Shown here: piece after piece, positions 25,505-32,721 of the stretch | Numbering within the stretch: the stretch's first letter is position 1 | How the letters are laid out: every line of letters begins with the position of its first letter | From: Streptomyces sp. ICC1 | Lineage (GTDB): Bacteria; Actinomycetota; Actinomycetes; Streptomycetales; Streptomycetaceae | DNA length: 64,000 nucleotides | Direction of reading: 5' to 3' | Assembly: GCF_003287935.1 (NCBI RefSeq) | Contig: NZ_CP030287.1 | Coordinates: forward strand, 2,942,267-3,006,266 | The notes under the pieces: generated by a model | What the model was told of the DNA's origin: nothing | The model's database searches: none | What the model saw: only the letters and a program-made list of their open reading frames with translations | Made by a program: the position numbers and the translations under genes

Positions 25505-26776
25505 ATGTCGACTTCTGCTTCCGCCCCCACTCTCATCCGCAACGTCGCCGTCTTCGACGGCACCGAGCTCCACGCCCCCCAGGACGTCCTCATCGACGGC
25601 CCCGTGATCGTCGCCGTCGGCCCCGCCCTCGGCACACCGGCCGGAGCGACCGTCGTCGACGGCAGCGGCCGCACCCTGCTGCCCGGGCTGATCGACGCCC
25701 ACACCCACACGACCGACACCGAACAGCTGCGGCGGGCACTCCTCTTCGGGATCACCACCGAGCTCGACATGGGCGGTACGCCCTCGGTCGTCCGCGCGGT
25801 ACGGGAGGCCGCGCGCGAGCGCGACGACCTGGCCGACCTGCGCATCGCGACCACCGGGGCCACCGCACCCGGCGGCCACCCGAGCCAGTTGGTCGAACTC
25901 GGCCTGATGGACCCCTTCCCCACCGTCACCGGCCCCGAGGACGCCGAAGCCTTCGTCGCAGCACGGGTCGCCGACGGGGCGGACCACCTCAAGATCTTCA
26001 TCGAGGACGGCACCGCGATCGGCACGCCGATGCCCGTCCTGTCCCCCGAGACGATCCGCGCGTTGGTACGGGCCGCACACGAGCACGGGCTGCGCACCGC
26101 CGCCCACACCCTCACCCGCCGGGCAGCCCGTCTCGCGGTCGACTGCGGCGTCGACGGCCTCGCCCACGCCCCCGCCGACGGGCCCTCCGACGACGCCCTC
26201 GTGGAGGACGCCGCAGCCCGGGGCATGTTCGTCGTACCTACGCTGACCTCGCTGACCGGCACGACCGAAACCCCGGCGGAGTACGCCCTCGTCGACGACC
26301 CCCGCCTGCGGCCCTACGCCGACCCCCAGTGGCTCAAGGAGATCGAGCGCATGCGGACCGACGGCCCGGGCGAGGACGAGGTGCGGGTGGGGCCCGTCTC
26401 GGTCGACGCCCGGTACGCGGCCGACGTCGCGCTGCGGATGTTCCGGGCCGGGGTCCCGCTGCTGGCCGGCACCGACGGCACGGGCGGCGCGGGCCACCCC
26501 ACCACGCACGGCATCAGCTACCACGGAGAGCTGGCCCTCCTCGTCGCGGCCGGACTCACTCCGGCCCAGGCCCTCACGGCCGCCACCACGGCCCCCGCCG
26601 ACGCCTTCGGCCTCCACGACCGCGGGCGCGTCGCCGCCGGGCTGCGCGCCGACCTCCTCCTGGTCGAGGGCAACCCCCTGGTCGACATCACCGCGGTCCG
26701 GGACATCGCCCGCCTGTGGCGGCGCGGCGTACCCGTAAACCGCACGGCCGCGCTCCTCGCCGACGGGCTGGTCTGA
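25505..26776 (+). CDS. Amidohydrolase-family metal-dependent hydrolase
   Basis: A 423-residue amidohydrolase with an imidazolonepropionase-like layout. It begins TLIRNVAVFDG and has the metal-binding HTH in LLPGLIDAHTHT, a probable metal-site segment ADHLKIFIEDG around 160, a His in LRTAAHTLTRRA, a second His in GLAHAP, and the catalytic Asp in LLAGTDGTGG. It ends with the typical LRADLLLVEGNPLVDI cap. ATG 25505 is preceded by a strong AAAGGAG. It hydrolyses C-N bonds or lactones; with the flavin hydroxylase and VOC protein it probably degrades an aromatic or heterocyclic compound. Substrate unknown. Confidence 0.9.
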   Translation: MSTSASAPTLIRNVAVFDGTELHAPQDVLIDGPVIVAVGPALGTPAGATVVDGSGRTLLPGLIDAHTHTTDTEQLRRALLFGITTELDMGGTPSVVRAVREAARERDDLADLRIATTGATAPGGHPSQLVELGLMDPFPTVTGPEDAEAFVAARVADGADHLKIFIEDGTAIGTPMPVLSPETIRALVRAAHEHGLRTAAHTLTRRAARLAVDCGVDGLAHAPADGPSDDALVEDAAARGMFVVPTLTSLTGTTETPAEYALVDDPRLRPYADPQWLKEIERMRTDGPGEDEVRVGPVSVDARYAADVALRMFRAGVPLLAGTDGTGGAGHPTTHGISYHGELALLVAAGLTPAQALTAATTAPADAFGLHDRGRVAAGLRADLLLVEGNPLVDITAVRDIARLWRRGVPVNRTAALLADGLV

Positions 26777-26778
26777 GC

Positions 26779-27294
26779 ATGAGCACCCTGACGACCACAT
26801 CGAATACCCCGGCACACCGGGGCCTCCACCACCTCAAGCTGTGCGTCAGCGACTTGGAGCGCAGCGCCCGCTGGTACGGCGCCGTGCTGGGCGCCGGCCG
26901 GGTGAGCGCACTGGACCACCGCCGCCCCGACGGGACGCTGTTCTCCGTCGTCCTCGAGGTCCCCCACCTGCCCTGTCGGCTGGAGCTGCGCCTGGACCCG
27001 GCGACAGCCCGCGCCCTGGACGGGAACGAGCTCCTCACCCTGTCCGTCGAGGACCGCGCCGCCGTGGACGAATGGATCGCGCACCTGGACGGCCTGGGGG
27101 TCCCCCACTCACCGCCGGTCGTCGCGATGGTGGGCTGGGTGCTGGTCGTACCCGATCCGGACGGGCTGCGCCTGCGGCTCTACACGACCGAGCCCCACGG
27201 GCTCGACCGCTCGCGCATCGAGTACGACTCCCCCTGGCTGAGCACCGGGCCCCCCGTCGGCGCGGCCACGGAACGACCGAACCCCCGCGCTTGA
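26779..27294 (+). CDS. VOC (glyoxalase/dioxygenase fold) protein
   Basis: A 171-residue vicinal-oxygen-chelate protein: GLHHLKLCVSDLERSARWYGAVLGA opens the first beta-alpha-beta-beta-beta unit, with a metal-type His at HHLK, and VLVVPDPDGLRLRLY closes the second. It starts 2 bp after the amidohydrolase stop, so it belongs to the same operon. It could be an extradiol-type dioxygenase, isomerase or binding protein of the pathway. The last 25 residues are disordered. Confidence 0.9.
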   Translation: MSTLTTTSNTPAHRGLHHLKLCVSDLERSARWYGAVLGAGRVSALDHRRPDGTLFSVVLEVPHLPCRLELRLDPATARALDGNELLTLSVEDRAAVDEWIAHLDGLGVPHSPPVVAMVGWVLVVPDPDGLRLRLYTTEPHGLDRSRIEYDSPWLSTGPPVGAATERPNPRA

Positions 27295-27307
27295 GCGGGG
27301 CACAGCT

Positions 27308-27352
27308 CGTGCCGGTGGAGCGCCCCCGTTCGGGGGACGCTCCACCGGCACG
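27308..27352. terminator. Bidirectional terminator between VOC and tetR genes
   Basis: CGTGCCGGTGGAGCG and CGCTCCACCGGCACG form a 15-bp stem; an inner CCCCC/GGGGG stem extends it around a short TT loop. It fills the gap between the convergent stops and would end both transcripts. Confidence 0.85.
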
Positions 27353-27961
27353 TCAGCTGTCCCAGGAGGCCGAGCCTAGGGAGGACAGGCCCGCGACGAG
27401 GTGTTCCGCGGACACGGGTGCCACCAGGTGCCGACCGACGAGAAGTCCCGGCATGAGGGTCATCAGGACCGTCGCGATCCCCCGGGGATCCGCGTCCGCG
27501 GGGACCTGGCCCTCCTCGCACCAGCGCCGGGCCAGCTCCTCCAGCCGACCGTGCACGCCGAGGTAGAAGGCCCGGGTGCGTTCCTCCATGTCCGGCCTGC
27601 GCAGGGCCTCCCCCCACGACTGGATGGCGATCCGCGTGAGGTCGTACTCCGACTGGGCGTCCCGGTCCCGGACCTCACCCACCATCGCAGCAACGACCTG
27701 CGCCGGTGACGCGGTGGGACGCTGTGCCAGCAGTCCGTCGAACAGGCTCCGCACGAGGGTCATGGCCTCGTCCGCGGCGGCGTCGATGAGGTCGTCCTTG
27801 CTCCGGAAGTACCGGTAGACAGCGCTGGAGGACATGCCGGTCGCGGCGATCACATCGTCCATGGACGTGGCGTGGAAACCGTTGGCGGAGAAGCAGGTCC
27901 AGGCACTGGTGAGGATGTGACGGCGCCGCTCTTCCCGGCGCTCGTCCGTCAGGCGAGGCAT
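27353..27961 (-). CDS. TetR/AcrR-family regulator
   Basis: A 202-residue regulator with an N-terminal HTH (ILTSAWTCFSANGFHATSMDDVIAATGMSSSAVYRYFRSKDDL, in parts, about 14-58) and a helical ligand domain. It converges on the monooxygenase/amidohydrolase/VOC operon. Its own upstream sequence shares an imperfect palindrome with that operon's promoter, so it probably represses both and is induced by the pathway substrate. Confidence 0.9.
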   Translation of the reverse strand: MPRLTDERREERRRHILTSAWTCFSANGFHATSMDDVIAATGMSSSAVYRYFRSKDDLIDAAADEAMTLVRSLFDGLLAQRPTASPAQVVAAMVGEVRDRDAQSEYDLTRIAIQSWGEALRRPDMEERTRAFYLGVHGRLEELARRWCEEGQVPADADPRGIATVLMTLMPGLLVGRHLVAPVSAEHLVAGLSSLGSASWDS

Positions 27962-27971
27962 CCCCCCACAC

Positions 27972-27991
27972 TAAACGAGAACGATGGTTTC
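27972..27991. promoter_or_regulatory. Candidate operator upstream of tetR
   Basis: TAAACGAGAACGATGGTTTC agrees with the 23913-23932 site at 16 of 20 positions. It starts 11 bp upstream of the tetR start codon, fitting autorepression. Confidence 0.55.
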
Positions 27992-28059
27992 CGTTCCAGA
28001 CGTGCGAGGGAGCAAGCCCGCGTTGGATCGGCCACCTGAGCGGCCCCGCCTCTGCGGAG

Positions 28060-28353
28060 CTACGGGGCACACAGTTCGCCCAGTTCGTTGACGTCCCGTT
28101 GAAGAGCCTGGGTTCCAGGGCTGCCCCAGGGGTGGCTGTTGAGGAAGCGCTGGGCGGCGGCGCGCACGGCCTGCCAGTCGTTGGCGTTCGTCGGGGCACC
28201 GGCGTTGCTCAGGTCCCCCTTGGTCCGGGCCACCACGTCGCGGCAGGTGGCCAGGGGCGCCGCGCTCACCGGAGCGGAGGCTCCGAACAGGGTGGCGCCG
28301 CCGAGGACCGCGGCCATCACGGCGACCGAGGTGACGGGCTGGAAGGATTTCAC
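28060..28353 (-). CDS. Small secreted protein of unknown function
   Basis: A 97-residue protein with a signal peptide (TSVAVMAAVLGGATLFGASAPVSA) and a mature part of about 65 residues holding two Cys (ATCRDVV and GELCAP) that may pair. The core AQRFLNSHPWGSPGTQALQRDV looks helical. GTG 28353 is chosen because CAGGAG lies 10 nt upstream; an ATG at 28383 is the alternative. It follows the acyl-CoA dehydrogenase-like gene on the same strand. Family not recognised. Confidence 0.6.
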   Translation of the reverse strand: MKSFQPVTSVAVMAAVLGGATLFGASAPVSAAPLATCRDVVARTKGDLSNAGAPTNANDWQAVRAAAQRFLNSHPWGSPGTQALQRDVNELGELCAP

Positions 28354-28425
28354 GGGTTTCGGGCTCCTGTTGGGACGGATCATGGGCAGAGGTTGGCTCC
28401 GCGCTGCGTGTACTCCGGATGTGGA

Positions 28426-30135
28426 TCAAGGACGCATCGCGTAGGTTCCGGCGATCGCTTCGATGCCCTGCCACAGGTCGTGGGTCCGTTCGGTGTCGTG
28501 GGCGGGGGTGCGCAGGCAGGCGAGGGCGTGCTCGCGCTGTTGGTCCGTCGTGCCGGGCTTGCCGTGGAGTTCGGTGAGCGGACCGGCGAAGTCCCTGATG
28601 AGCAGCGCGAAGATCTGGTCGAGGACACCCCGGTCCAGTCCGGTCAGTCGGGCCTGCTCCAGGATGAGGTGGCCGTAGACGACGGTCATGAACAGCCGGC
28701 CGATCGGAAGCATGAAGTCGAGGTCTCCTCGCTGGCCGGCATCCGGACCGCAGGTGGCCAGCAGCTCGCGGAATCCTTCGACCTGTTCCCGGAAGCGCGT
28801 CACGTTCGCCACGTCCTCGAAGTGGTCGAAGGCGGGACGCCAGTCGTGGAAGCGGACCTCGCCGAGCCGGCCGGTGGAGCCCTGCCGGAACAGGAAGCCG
28901 TCGTCTCGGTCGTCGGTCCGGGAGGGCACCGGGTCGTAGGGGGCGTCGCCGAGCAGGTAGTTGCGCAGGAACTTCAGGATCAGCGTGATGTTGACGTGGA
29001 CGGTCCCTTCCAGCCGTGGCAGGCCGGGCAGGTCGCGTGCGACCCAGTTGAAGTGGGTGTCGGCTTCGAAGCCCTTGGCCGCGATGGCGTCCCAGAGGAG
29101 GGTGACGACCTGCTCCGCCTCCGTGGTCACCTTCGTCTTGGACATGGCCGTGAAGAGGATGTAGCGGCGGTCGTCCTCTTGCGCGGACCTCATGTAGTCG
29201 ACGGCGCGGTTCGTGAACATCTTCATGGCGAGCAGGCGGAGGTAGGCGTCGCTGAAGATCCGGCGGATGTGCGGGAAGTCGGTGACGCGCCGCCCGTAGA
29301 GCATGCGGGTGTGCGCGTGGTTGAGGGACTCGTGGAAGGCGTGCTCGCAGGCGCCGATGCCGGCGGTGCCGAGGTTGAACTTGCCGATGTTGACGGTGTT
29401 CAGGGCGACGTCGAGGGCCGGCTTGCCGGTGTGCAGGATGTCGTCGGCGGTGACGGGATAGTCGTCGAAGCTGATCTCGGCGACGTAGAGGTGGTCGTTG
29501 GCGACGTTGCGGACGGCCGTGTAGTTCGGGTGGCGGCTGTCGGCCAGGAAGAACACGTAGCCGTCCGGGCCTTCGACGTCGGCGCGGCGCCCGAAGGCGG
29601 TGACGATGCCGGCCACGTTCCCGTTGCCGATGTAGTACTTCGAGCCGCTAGCGCGGAACCCGCCGTCGGCCGTGGGGGTGAGGAGGAGGTCCGTCGCGTA
29701 GATGTCGGCTCCGTGGGTCTTCTCCGACAGGGCGAAGGCGGCCGAGTGGCCCTGCCTGAGGAGTTCGACCGTACGGCGGCGGGCTGTCGCGTTGCCGCTC
29801 TGCCAGACGGGGGCCAGGCCCAGCATGGTGACGTGCCAGGTGTACCAGCCGTTGATGCCGTAAAAGGCGAGGACCTCGTTGAAGGCGGTGTTGCGGGCGG
29901 TGTCCCAGCGCCCGTTGCCTCCATCGGCGGCCGAGGGGATCAGGCAGTGCGCGAAGATGCCCTGTTCTCCTGCGAAGGCGAGGAATTCGGCGAACCATGA
30001 CGCGTAGCTTTCGACCAGCCGCTTCTTACCGCGCCCTTCGAACCAGTCGATCACGGCCCTCAGCAGCCGTCGGGTCTCCGGGTCGAACTCGGCGGGATCG
30101 TAGGACCGCGGGTTCAGAATCACCGGCTGAAGCAT
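28426..30135 (-). CDS. Acyl-CoA dehydrogenase-like flavoprotein
   Basis: A 569-residue member of the acyl-CoA dehydrogenase superfamily, longer than the usual 380 residues. The middle domain (AAFALSEKTHGADIYATDLLLTP, FRASGSKYYIGNGNVAGIV) and the C-terminal four-helix domain (LGTAGIGACEHAFHESLNHAHTRMLYGRRVTDFP, in parts) are clear. An N-terminal helical domain and a C-terminal extension of about 120 residues set it apart. This long type oxidises acyl-CoA or peptidyl/AMP-linked acyl groups with FAD. It is divergent from the small secreted peptide gene, and a copy of the repeated CGTCCG-N7-TGCGNGAGAGTCC element lies 47 bp upstream of its start. Confidence 0.88.
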   Translation of the reverse strand: MLQPVILNPRSYDPAEFDPETRRLLRAVIDWFEGRGKKRLVESYASWFAEFLAFAGEQGIFAHCLIPSAADGGNGRWDTARNTAFNEVLAFYGINGWYTWHVTMLGLAPVWQSGNATARRRTVELLRQGHSAAFALSEKTHGADIYATDLLLTPTADGGFRASGSKYYIGNGNVAGIVTAFGRRADVEGPDGYVFFLADSRHPNYTAVRNVANDHLYVAEISFDDYPVTADDILHTGKPALDVALNTVNIGKFNLGTAGIGACEHAFHESLNHAHTRMLYGRRVTDFPHIRRIFSDAYLRLLAMKMFTNRAVDYMRSAQEDDRRYILFTAMSKTKVTTEAEQVVTLLWDAIAAKGFEADTHFNWVARDLPGLPRLEGTVHVNITLILKFLRNYLLGDAPYDPVPSRTDDRDDGFLFRQGSTGRLGEVRFHDWRPAFDHFEDVANVTRFREQVEGFRELLATCGPDAGQRGDLDFMLPIGRLFMTVVYGHLILEQARLTGLDRGVLDQIFALLIRDFAGPLTELHGKPGTTDQQREHALACLRTPAHDTERTHDLWQGIEAIAGTYAMRP

Positions 30136-30181
30136 GTGGGATCACCCTGTTTCCTTGCGTGGCCGGGGCCCCGGCCGTCCT

Positions 30182-30207
30182 GGACTCTCGCGCACCCTTT
30201 GCGGACG
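30182..30207 (-). promoter_or_regulatory. Element E of the AraC-locus repeat family
   Basis: Read on the minus strand it is CGTCCG, seven bases, then TGCGCGAGAGTCC, the same pattern as the copies before araC and the P450-terpene synthase gene. It lies between the divergent acyl-CoA dehydrogenase-like and secreted peptide genes. Confidence 0.65.
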
Positions 30208-30297
30208 TTCGAATATTCACGCCTGCTATCCCTCCTGCCTACCGTGGTGAGGCAGGGCATCGAGACCCACCTCGGGGATTAACAGACAGGAGCAGCG

Positions 30298-30492
30298 ATG
30301 ATGCGCAAGCAACTGATCGCAGCCGCAGTGACCGCGCTGTTCGCGGCCGGAGCGCTGGCGGCGGCGCCGAGCAGCTTCGCCGTGCCGTCGGCGTCGCCGG
30401 GCACCACGCACGTCGTGCTGAGCGGACGCGCCTCCCACAACACGTCCCTCGGCACTGTCGCGCCCCTCATTTGCAAGAGGGGCTGTAGCTGA
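30298..30492 (+). CDS. Short secreted peptide (64 residues)
   Basis: An exported peptide: the signal sequence MMRKQLIAAAVTALFAAGALAAAPSSFA leaves a mature peptide of about 36 residues ending in LGTVAPLICKRGCS. The two Cys near the end could form a small loop (CKRGC). An excellent ribosome binding site, CAGGAGCAGCG, precedes the ATG pair at 30298/30301. A CCCCTTCGGGG hairpin follows at about 30532. I do not recognise the family. It could be a signalling peptide, a bacteriocin-like peptide or a modified peptide precursor. No known maturation enzyme is next to it, apart from the divergent flavoprotein. Confidence 0.7.
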   Translation: MMRKQLIAAAVTALFAAGALAAAPSSFAVPSASPGTTHVVLSGRASHNTSLGTVAPLICKRGCS

Positions 30493-30960
30493 ACCATCCC
30501 GCGCGACGGAGGCTGCGCCGCCCTCTCCGCACCCCTTCGGGGAGGGCAGCCGTCGAGGACGGACTCCAGGCAGGCCTCCACCGAGAGGACAGGAGCAGCG
30601 GACCGCGCGGCCGTCGGCCGAGGAAGGGCCGGCGCCCCACGGCCCGGGATTCCGCTGGCACCGGACCGCATCAGCTCTGGTCCGCCGACTCGGTCGCGTC
30701 GCCTGGCCCTTCACCGCGAGTTCGGCGAAGGTCCGCCGCTCGGCCGTCGGTAGCACTACCTCGTCCAGGTGAACCTTGTCGCGATCCTGGAATCCGCCCA
30801 TGAGCACGACCTCCTGACGCTGAGGCACCGACCGCACAACCGGCGGCGGCGATCCGGGACAAGGACCCCGCCCGGGGAAGTGCCCTGTCACCCATCGTGA
30901 TGGGTGTCCAACAACATGTGAATGCTTGCCCGTCCGCGCGACTTGCGCGAGAGTCCGCTC
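30493..30960. other. Gap with a possible gene remnant and a palindrome
   Basis: No complete gene is seen. On the minus strand an AGGAGG ribosome binding site precedes ATG 30801, and 33 coding-looking residues follow (MGGFQDRDKVHLDEVVLPTA, ERRTFAELAVKGQ) before the frame turns into low-complexity sequence. This is probably a truncated gene of unknown family. CACCCATCGTGATGGGTG at 30889-30906 is a perfect 18-bp palindrome, likely an operator for one of the flanking genes. A hairpin near 30519-30549 may end the peptide transcript. Confidence 0.45.
30928..30958 (+). promoter_or_regulatory. Element A of the AraC-locus repeat family
   Basis: A 31-bp sequence (CGTCCG-N7-TGCGCGAGAGTCC core) agreeing with element B (32407-32437) at 26 of 31 positions. 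It ends 2 bp before the araC ATG. Probably a binding site for the AraC-family protein. Confidence 0.65.
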
Positions 30961-31941
30961 ATGGCCGCACCGCTGACCGCACCGCCGTCCGCACCCCTCC
31001 CCACGTCTGCGACCTGGGGAGATCCCATCACCGAGACCCTCGAACTCACCGGCGCGCGCTGCGCCTTGTCCCGCGGACTCATCGCCGCCGGGGACTGGGC
31101 ACTGGCCTTTCCGGCGCCGGGCCGGCTCAAGATCCAGGCCGTGATGCAGGGTGTCGTCTGGCTGGTGATAGAGGGCGTCGAACACCCCGTCCGCCTGGAG
31201 GCCGGCGACATCGCCGTCTTCGCCGGCGACCGCCGGTACACCCTGGCGAGTGACCCGGCCGTGCCGCCGATCGACGCGCTGCCCGTGCTCCGGGCGACCA
31301 CCGAGACATTCTTCCACGCCGGGGACGAAGGGCGGGACGCCGTCACGATCGGCGGCCACATCGATCTCAACACCACGGGCAGGGACCTGCTGCTGAGCGC
31401 CCTTCCACCTCTGATGCACGTCAGTGCCACCACGGCCGAGGCGCCCGCGGCCTGCTGGCTCATGGACCAGACCCTCCACGAGATGCGGTCGGCCGCTCCG
31501 GGTGCCGCCTTCGCGGCGGAGCACCTCGCGCAGCTGCTCTTCGTACAGGTCCTGCGCGTCTTCCTGACCGACGCGAGCGCCGACACCTACCCGGTGGGCT
31601 GGCTGCGCGCCCTCGCCGACGAACGCGTCGCCCCCGCCCTGCGCCTCATGCACGGAGACCCGGCCCGCCCCTGGACCCTGACCGAACTCGCCCGCGCCGC
31701 GGCCATGTCCCGCACCAGTTTCGCCCAGCGCTTCAAGGAGGTCGCGGGCGTCCCGCCCCTCACCTACCTGTGCACCTGGCGGATGCGCCTGGCCCAGCAC
31801 ACCCTGTGCCGGGAGGACACCCCCGTGGCGGCCATCGCCTCCGCACTGGGCTACGGCTCCGAGAGCGCCTTCAGCAACGCCTTCAAACGCACCACCGGAG
31901 TGGCTCCGCGCCGCTACCGGGAAGCCGTACGGGCAAACTGA
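30961..31941 (+). CDS. AraC-family transcriptional regulator
   Basis: A 326-residue activator-type regulator. An N-terminal cupin-like effector domain (about 40-190; LKIQAVMQGVVWLVIEGVEHPVRLEAGDIAVFAGDR, in parts) is joined to a C-terminal double HTH (about 225-320): PWTLTELARAAAMSRTSFAQRFKEVAGVPPLTYL and the AIASALGYGSESAFSNAFKRTTGVAPRRYR signature. ATG 30961 is used; an in-frame ATG at 30922 would translate the repeat element and is less likely. Similar repeats upstream of the P450-terpene synthase and acyl-CoA dehydrogenase genes suggest it is the local pathway regulator. Confidence 0.9.
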   Translation: MAAPLTAPPSAPLPTSATWGDPITETLELTGARCALSRGLIAAGDWALAFPAPGRLKIQAVMQGVVWLVIEGVEHPVRLEAGDIAVFAGDRRYTLASDPAVPPIDALPVLRATTETFFHAGDEGRDAVTIGGHIDLNTTGRDLLLSALPPLMHVSATTAEAPAACWLMDQTLHEMRSAAPGAAFAAEHLAQLLFVQVLRVFLTDASADTYPVGWLRALADERVAPALRLMHGDPARPWTLTELARAAAMSRTSFAQRFKEVAGVPPLTYLCTWRMRLAQHTLCREDTPVAAIASALGYGSESAFSNAFKRTTGVAPRRYREAVRAN

Positions 31942-31998
31942 GCCGACCGCCGCGCCGGCGCTGCCTCCAGCAGCACCGTCGGCCCGCCCCCGTGACCC

Positions 31999-32325
31999 CT
32001 ACCCGCCCTGTGGGCAGGGGTCGCGGGGCGGCCAGGAGACCCCGCGCAGCGCCGCGACCGCCTGGAGCGTCCCGTCCGTACGGCCGGCCAGCAGACCCCG
32101 GGGAGTGCGGACGCTCCAGAGGGTGTCCGCACACGGTTCGGCCCGGCCCAGGGGAAGGGGATGGGTGATGTCCGTGACGTCCTGGATGACGACCTCGCCG
32201 TCAGCTCGTGCCGCGCTGTAGCTGCGGCCCATGCACTTGAAGACCGTGGGCCTCGACGTGACCTCATCGAGCCCCACGACCGAAGTCCCCTGCTCGAGCC
32301 CCCTACCGGACATTGGACCGCACAT
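31999..32325 (-). CDS. Small hypothetical protein
   Basis: A 108-residue soluble protein with good coding character: VVGLDEVTSRPTVFKCMGRS, ARADGEVVIQDVTDITHPLP, TPRGLLAGRTDGTLQAVAALRGV. GGAGG lies 5 nt before ATG 32325. It is convergent with araC and divergent from the P450-terpene synthase gene. The beta-strand-rich pattern with V-x-D and T-P-R-G-L-L motifs resembles a small beta-propeller fragment or beta-barrel, but I do not recognise the family. Confidence 0.5.
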   Translation of the reverse strand: MCGPMSGRGLEQGTSVVGLDEVTSRPTVFKCMGRSYSAARADGEVVIQDVTDITHPLPLGRAEPCADTLWSVRTPRGLLAGRTDGTLQAVAALRGVSWPPRDPCPQGG

Positions 32326-32406
32326 TACGCCTCCGTTACAGCAAGCTACCGATCAAACGCTCATGGTAGCCACGAGGCGGCAGTGGTCCTGCGGCTCAAT
32401 GGGTTC

Positions 32407-32568
32407 GCCCGTCCGCGATACCTGCGTGAGAGTCCACAGAACCGGCGGACGAGAGGCCGTCGGGCCGACGAGCGGGTGACCAGCCCGCCCGTCCGGGCTT
32501 CCCTGCGCGGGAGCCCGGTCACGGGCCGCCCGCCGTGGCGGACTCTCGCGCAGGAAGCCCGGACGGTT
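32407..32568. promoter_or_regulatory. Elements B, C and D upstream of the P450-terpene synthase gene
   Basis: B (32407-32437, plus strand) and C (32487-32517, plus strand, spacer 8 instead of 7) are direct copies. D (32538-32568) is on the minus strand and agrees with A at 25 of 30 positions, with C and D forming an imperfect inverted repeat of about 30 bp arms. These sites fill the middle of the 396-bp gap (32326-32721) between the divergent small hypothetical and the P450-terpene synthase gene. They look like a multi-site operator for the AraC-family protein. Confidence 0.65.
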
Positions 32569-32721
32569 GCGCATTCCGTCCTGATGGCGGGCAAACCTAG
32601 CCTGGCTCTCTGTGGGCGACGGGGCAGGGCCAACGGGCCGCCGGAGTGCCCGCTCGCCCGCAACCACCGCGCCGGCGCCTTCGAACCGCTGCGGGAACGC
32701 GCAACCCCTGAGGACGAGAAC

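Noticed and set aside
30922..30960. AraC start at ATG 30922
   Set aside because: It would translate the repeated regulatory element; similarity to the family starts after ATG 30961. Not fully excluded.
32161..32721. Extension of the P450-terpene synthase frame upstream
   Set aside because: It runs through the repeated regulatory elements and an Arg-rich low-complexity stretch; GTG 32722 has a good ribosome binding site and P450 similarity starts there.
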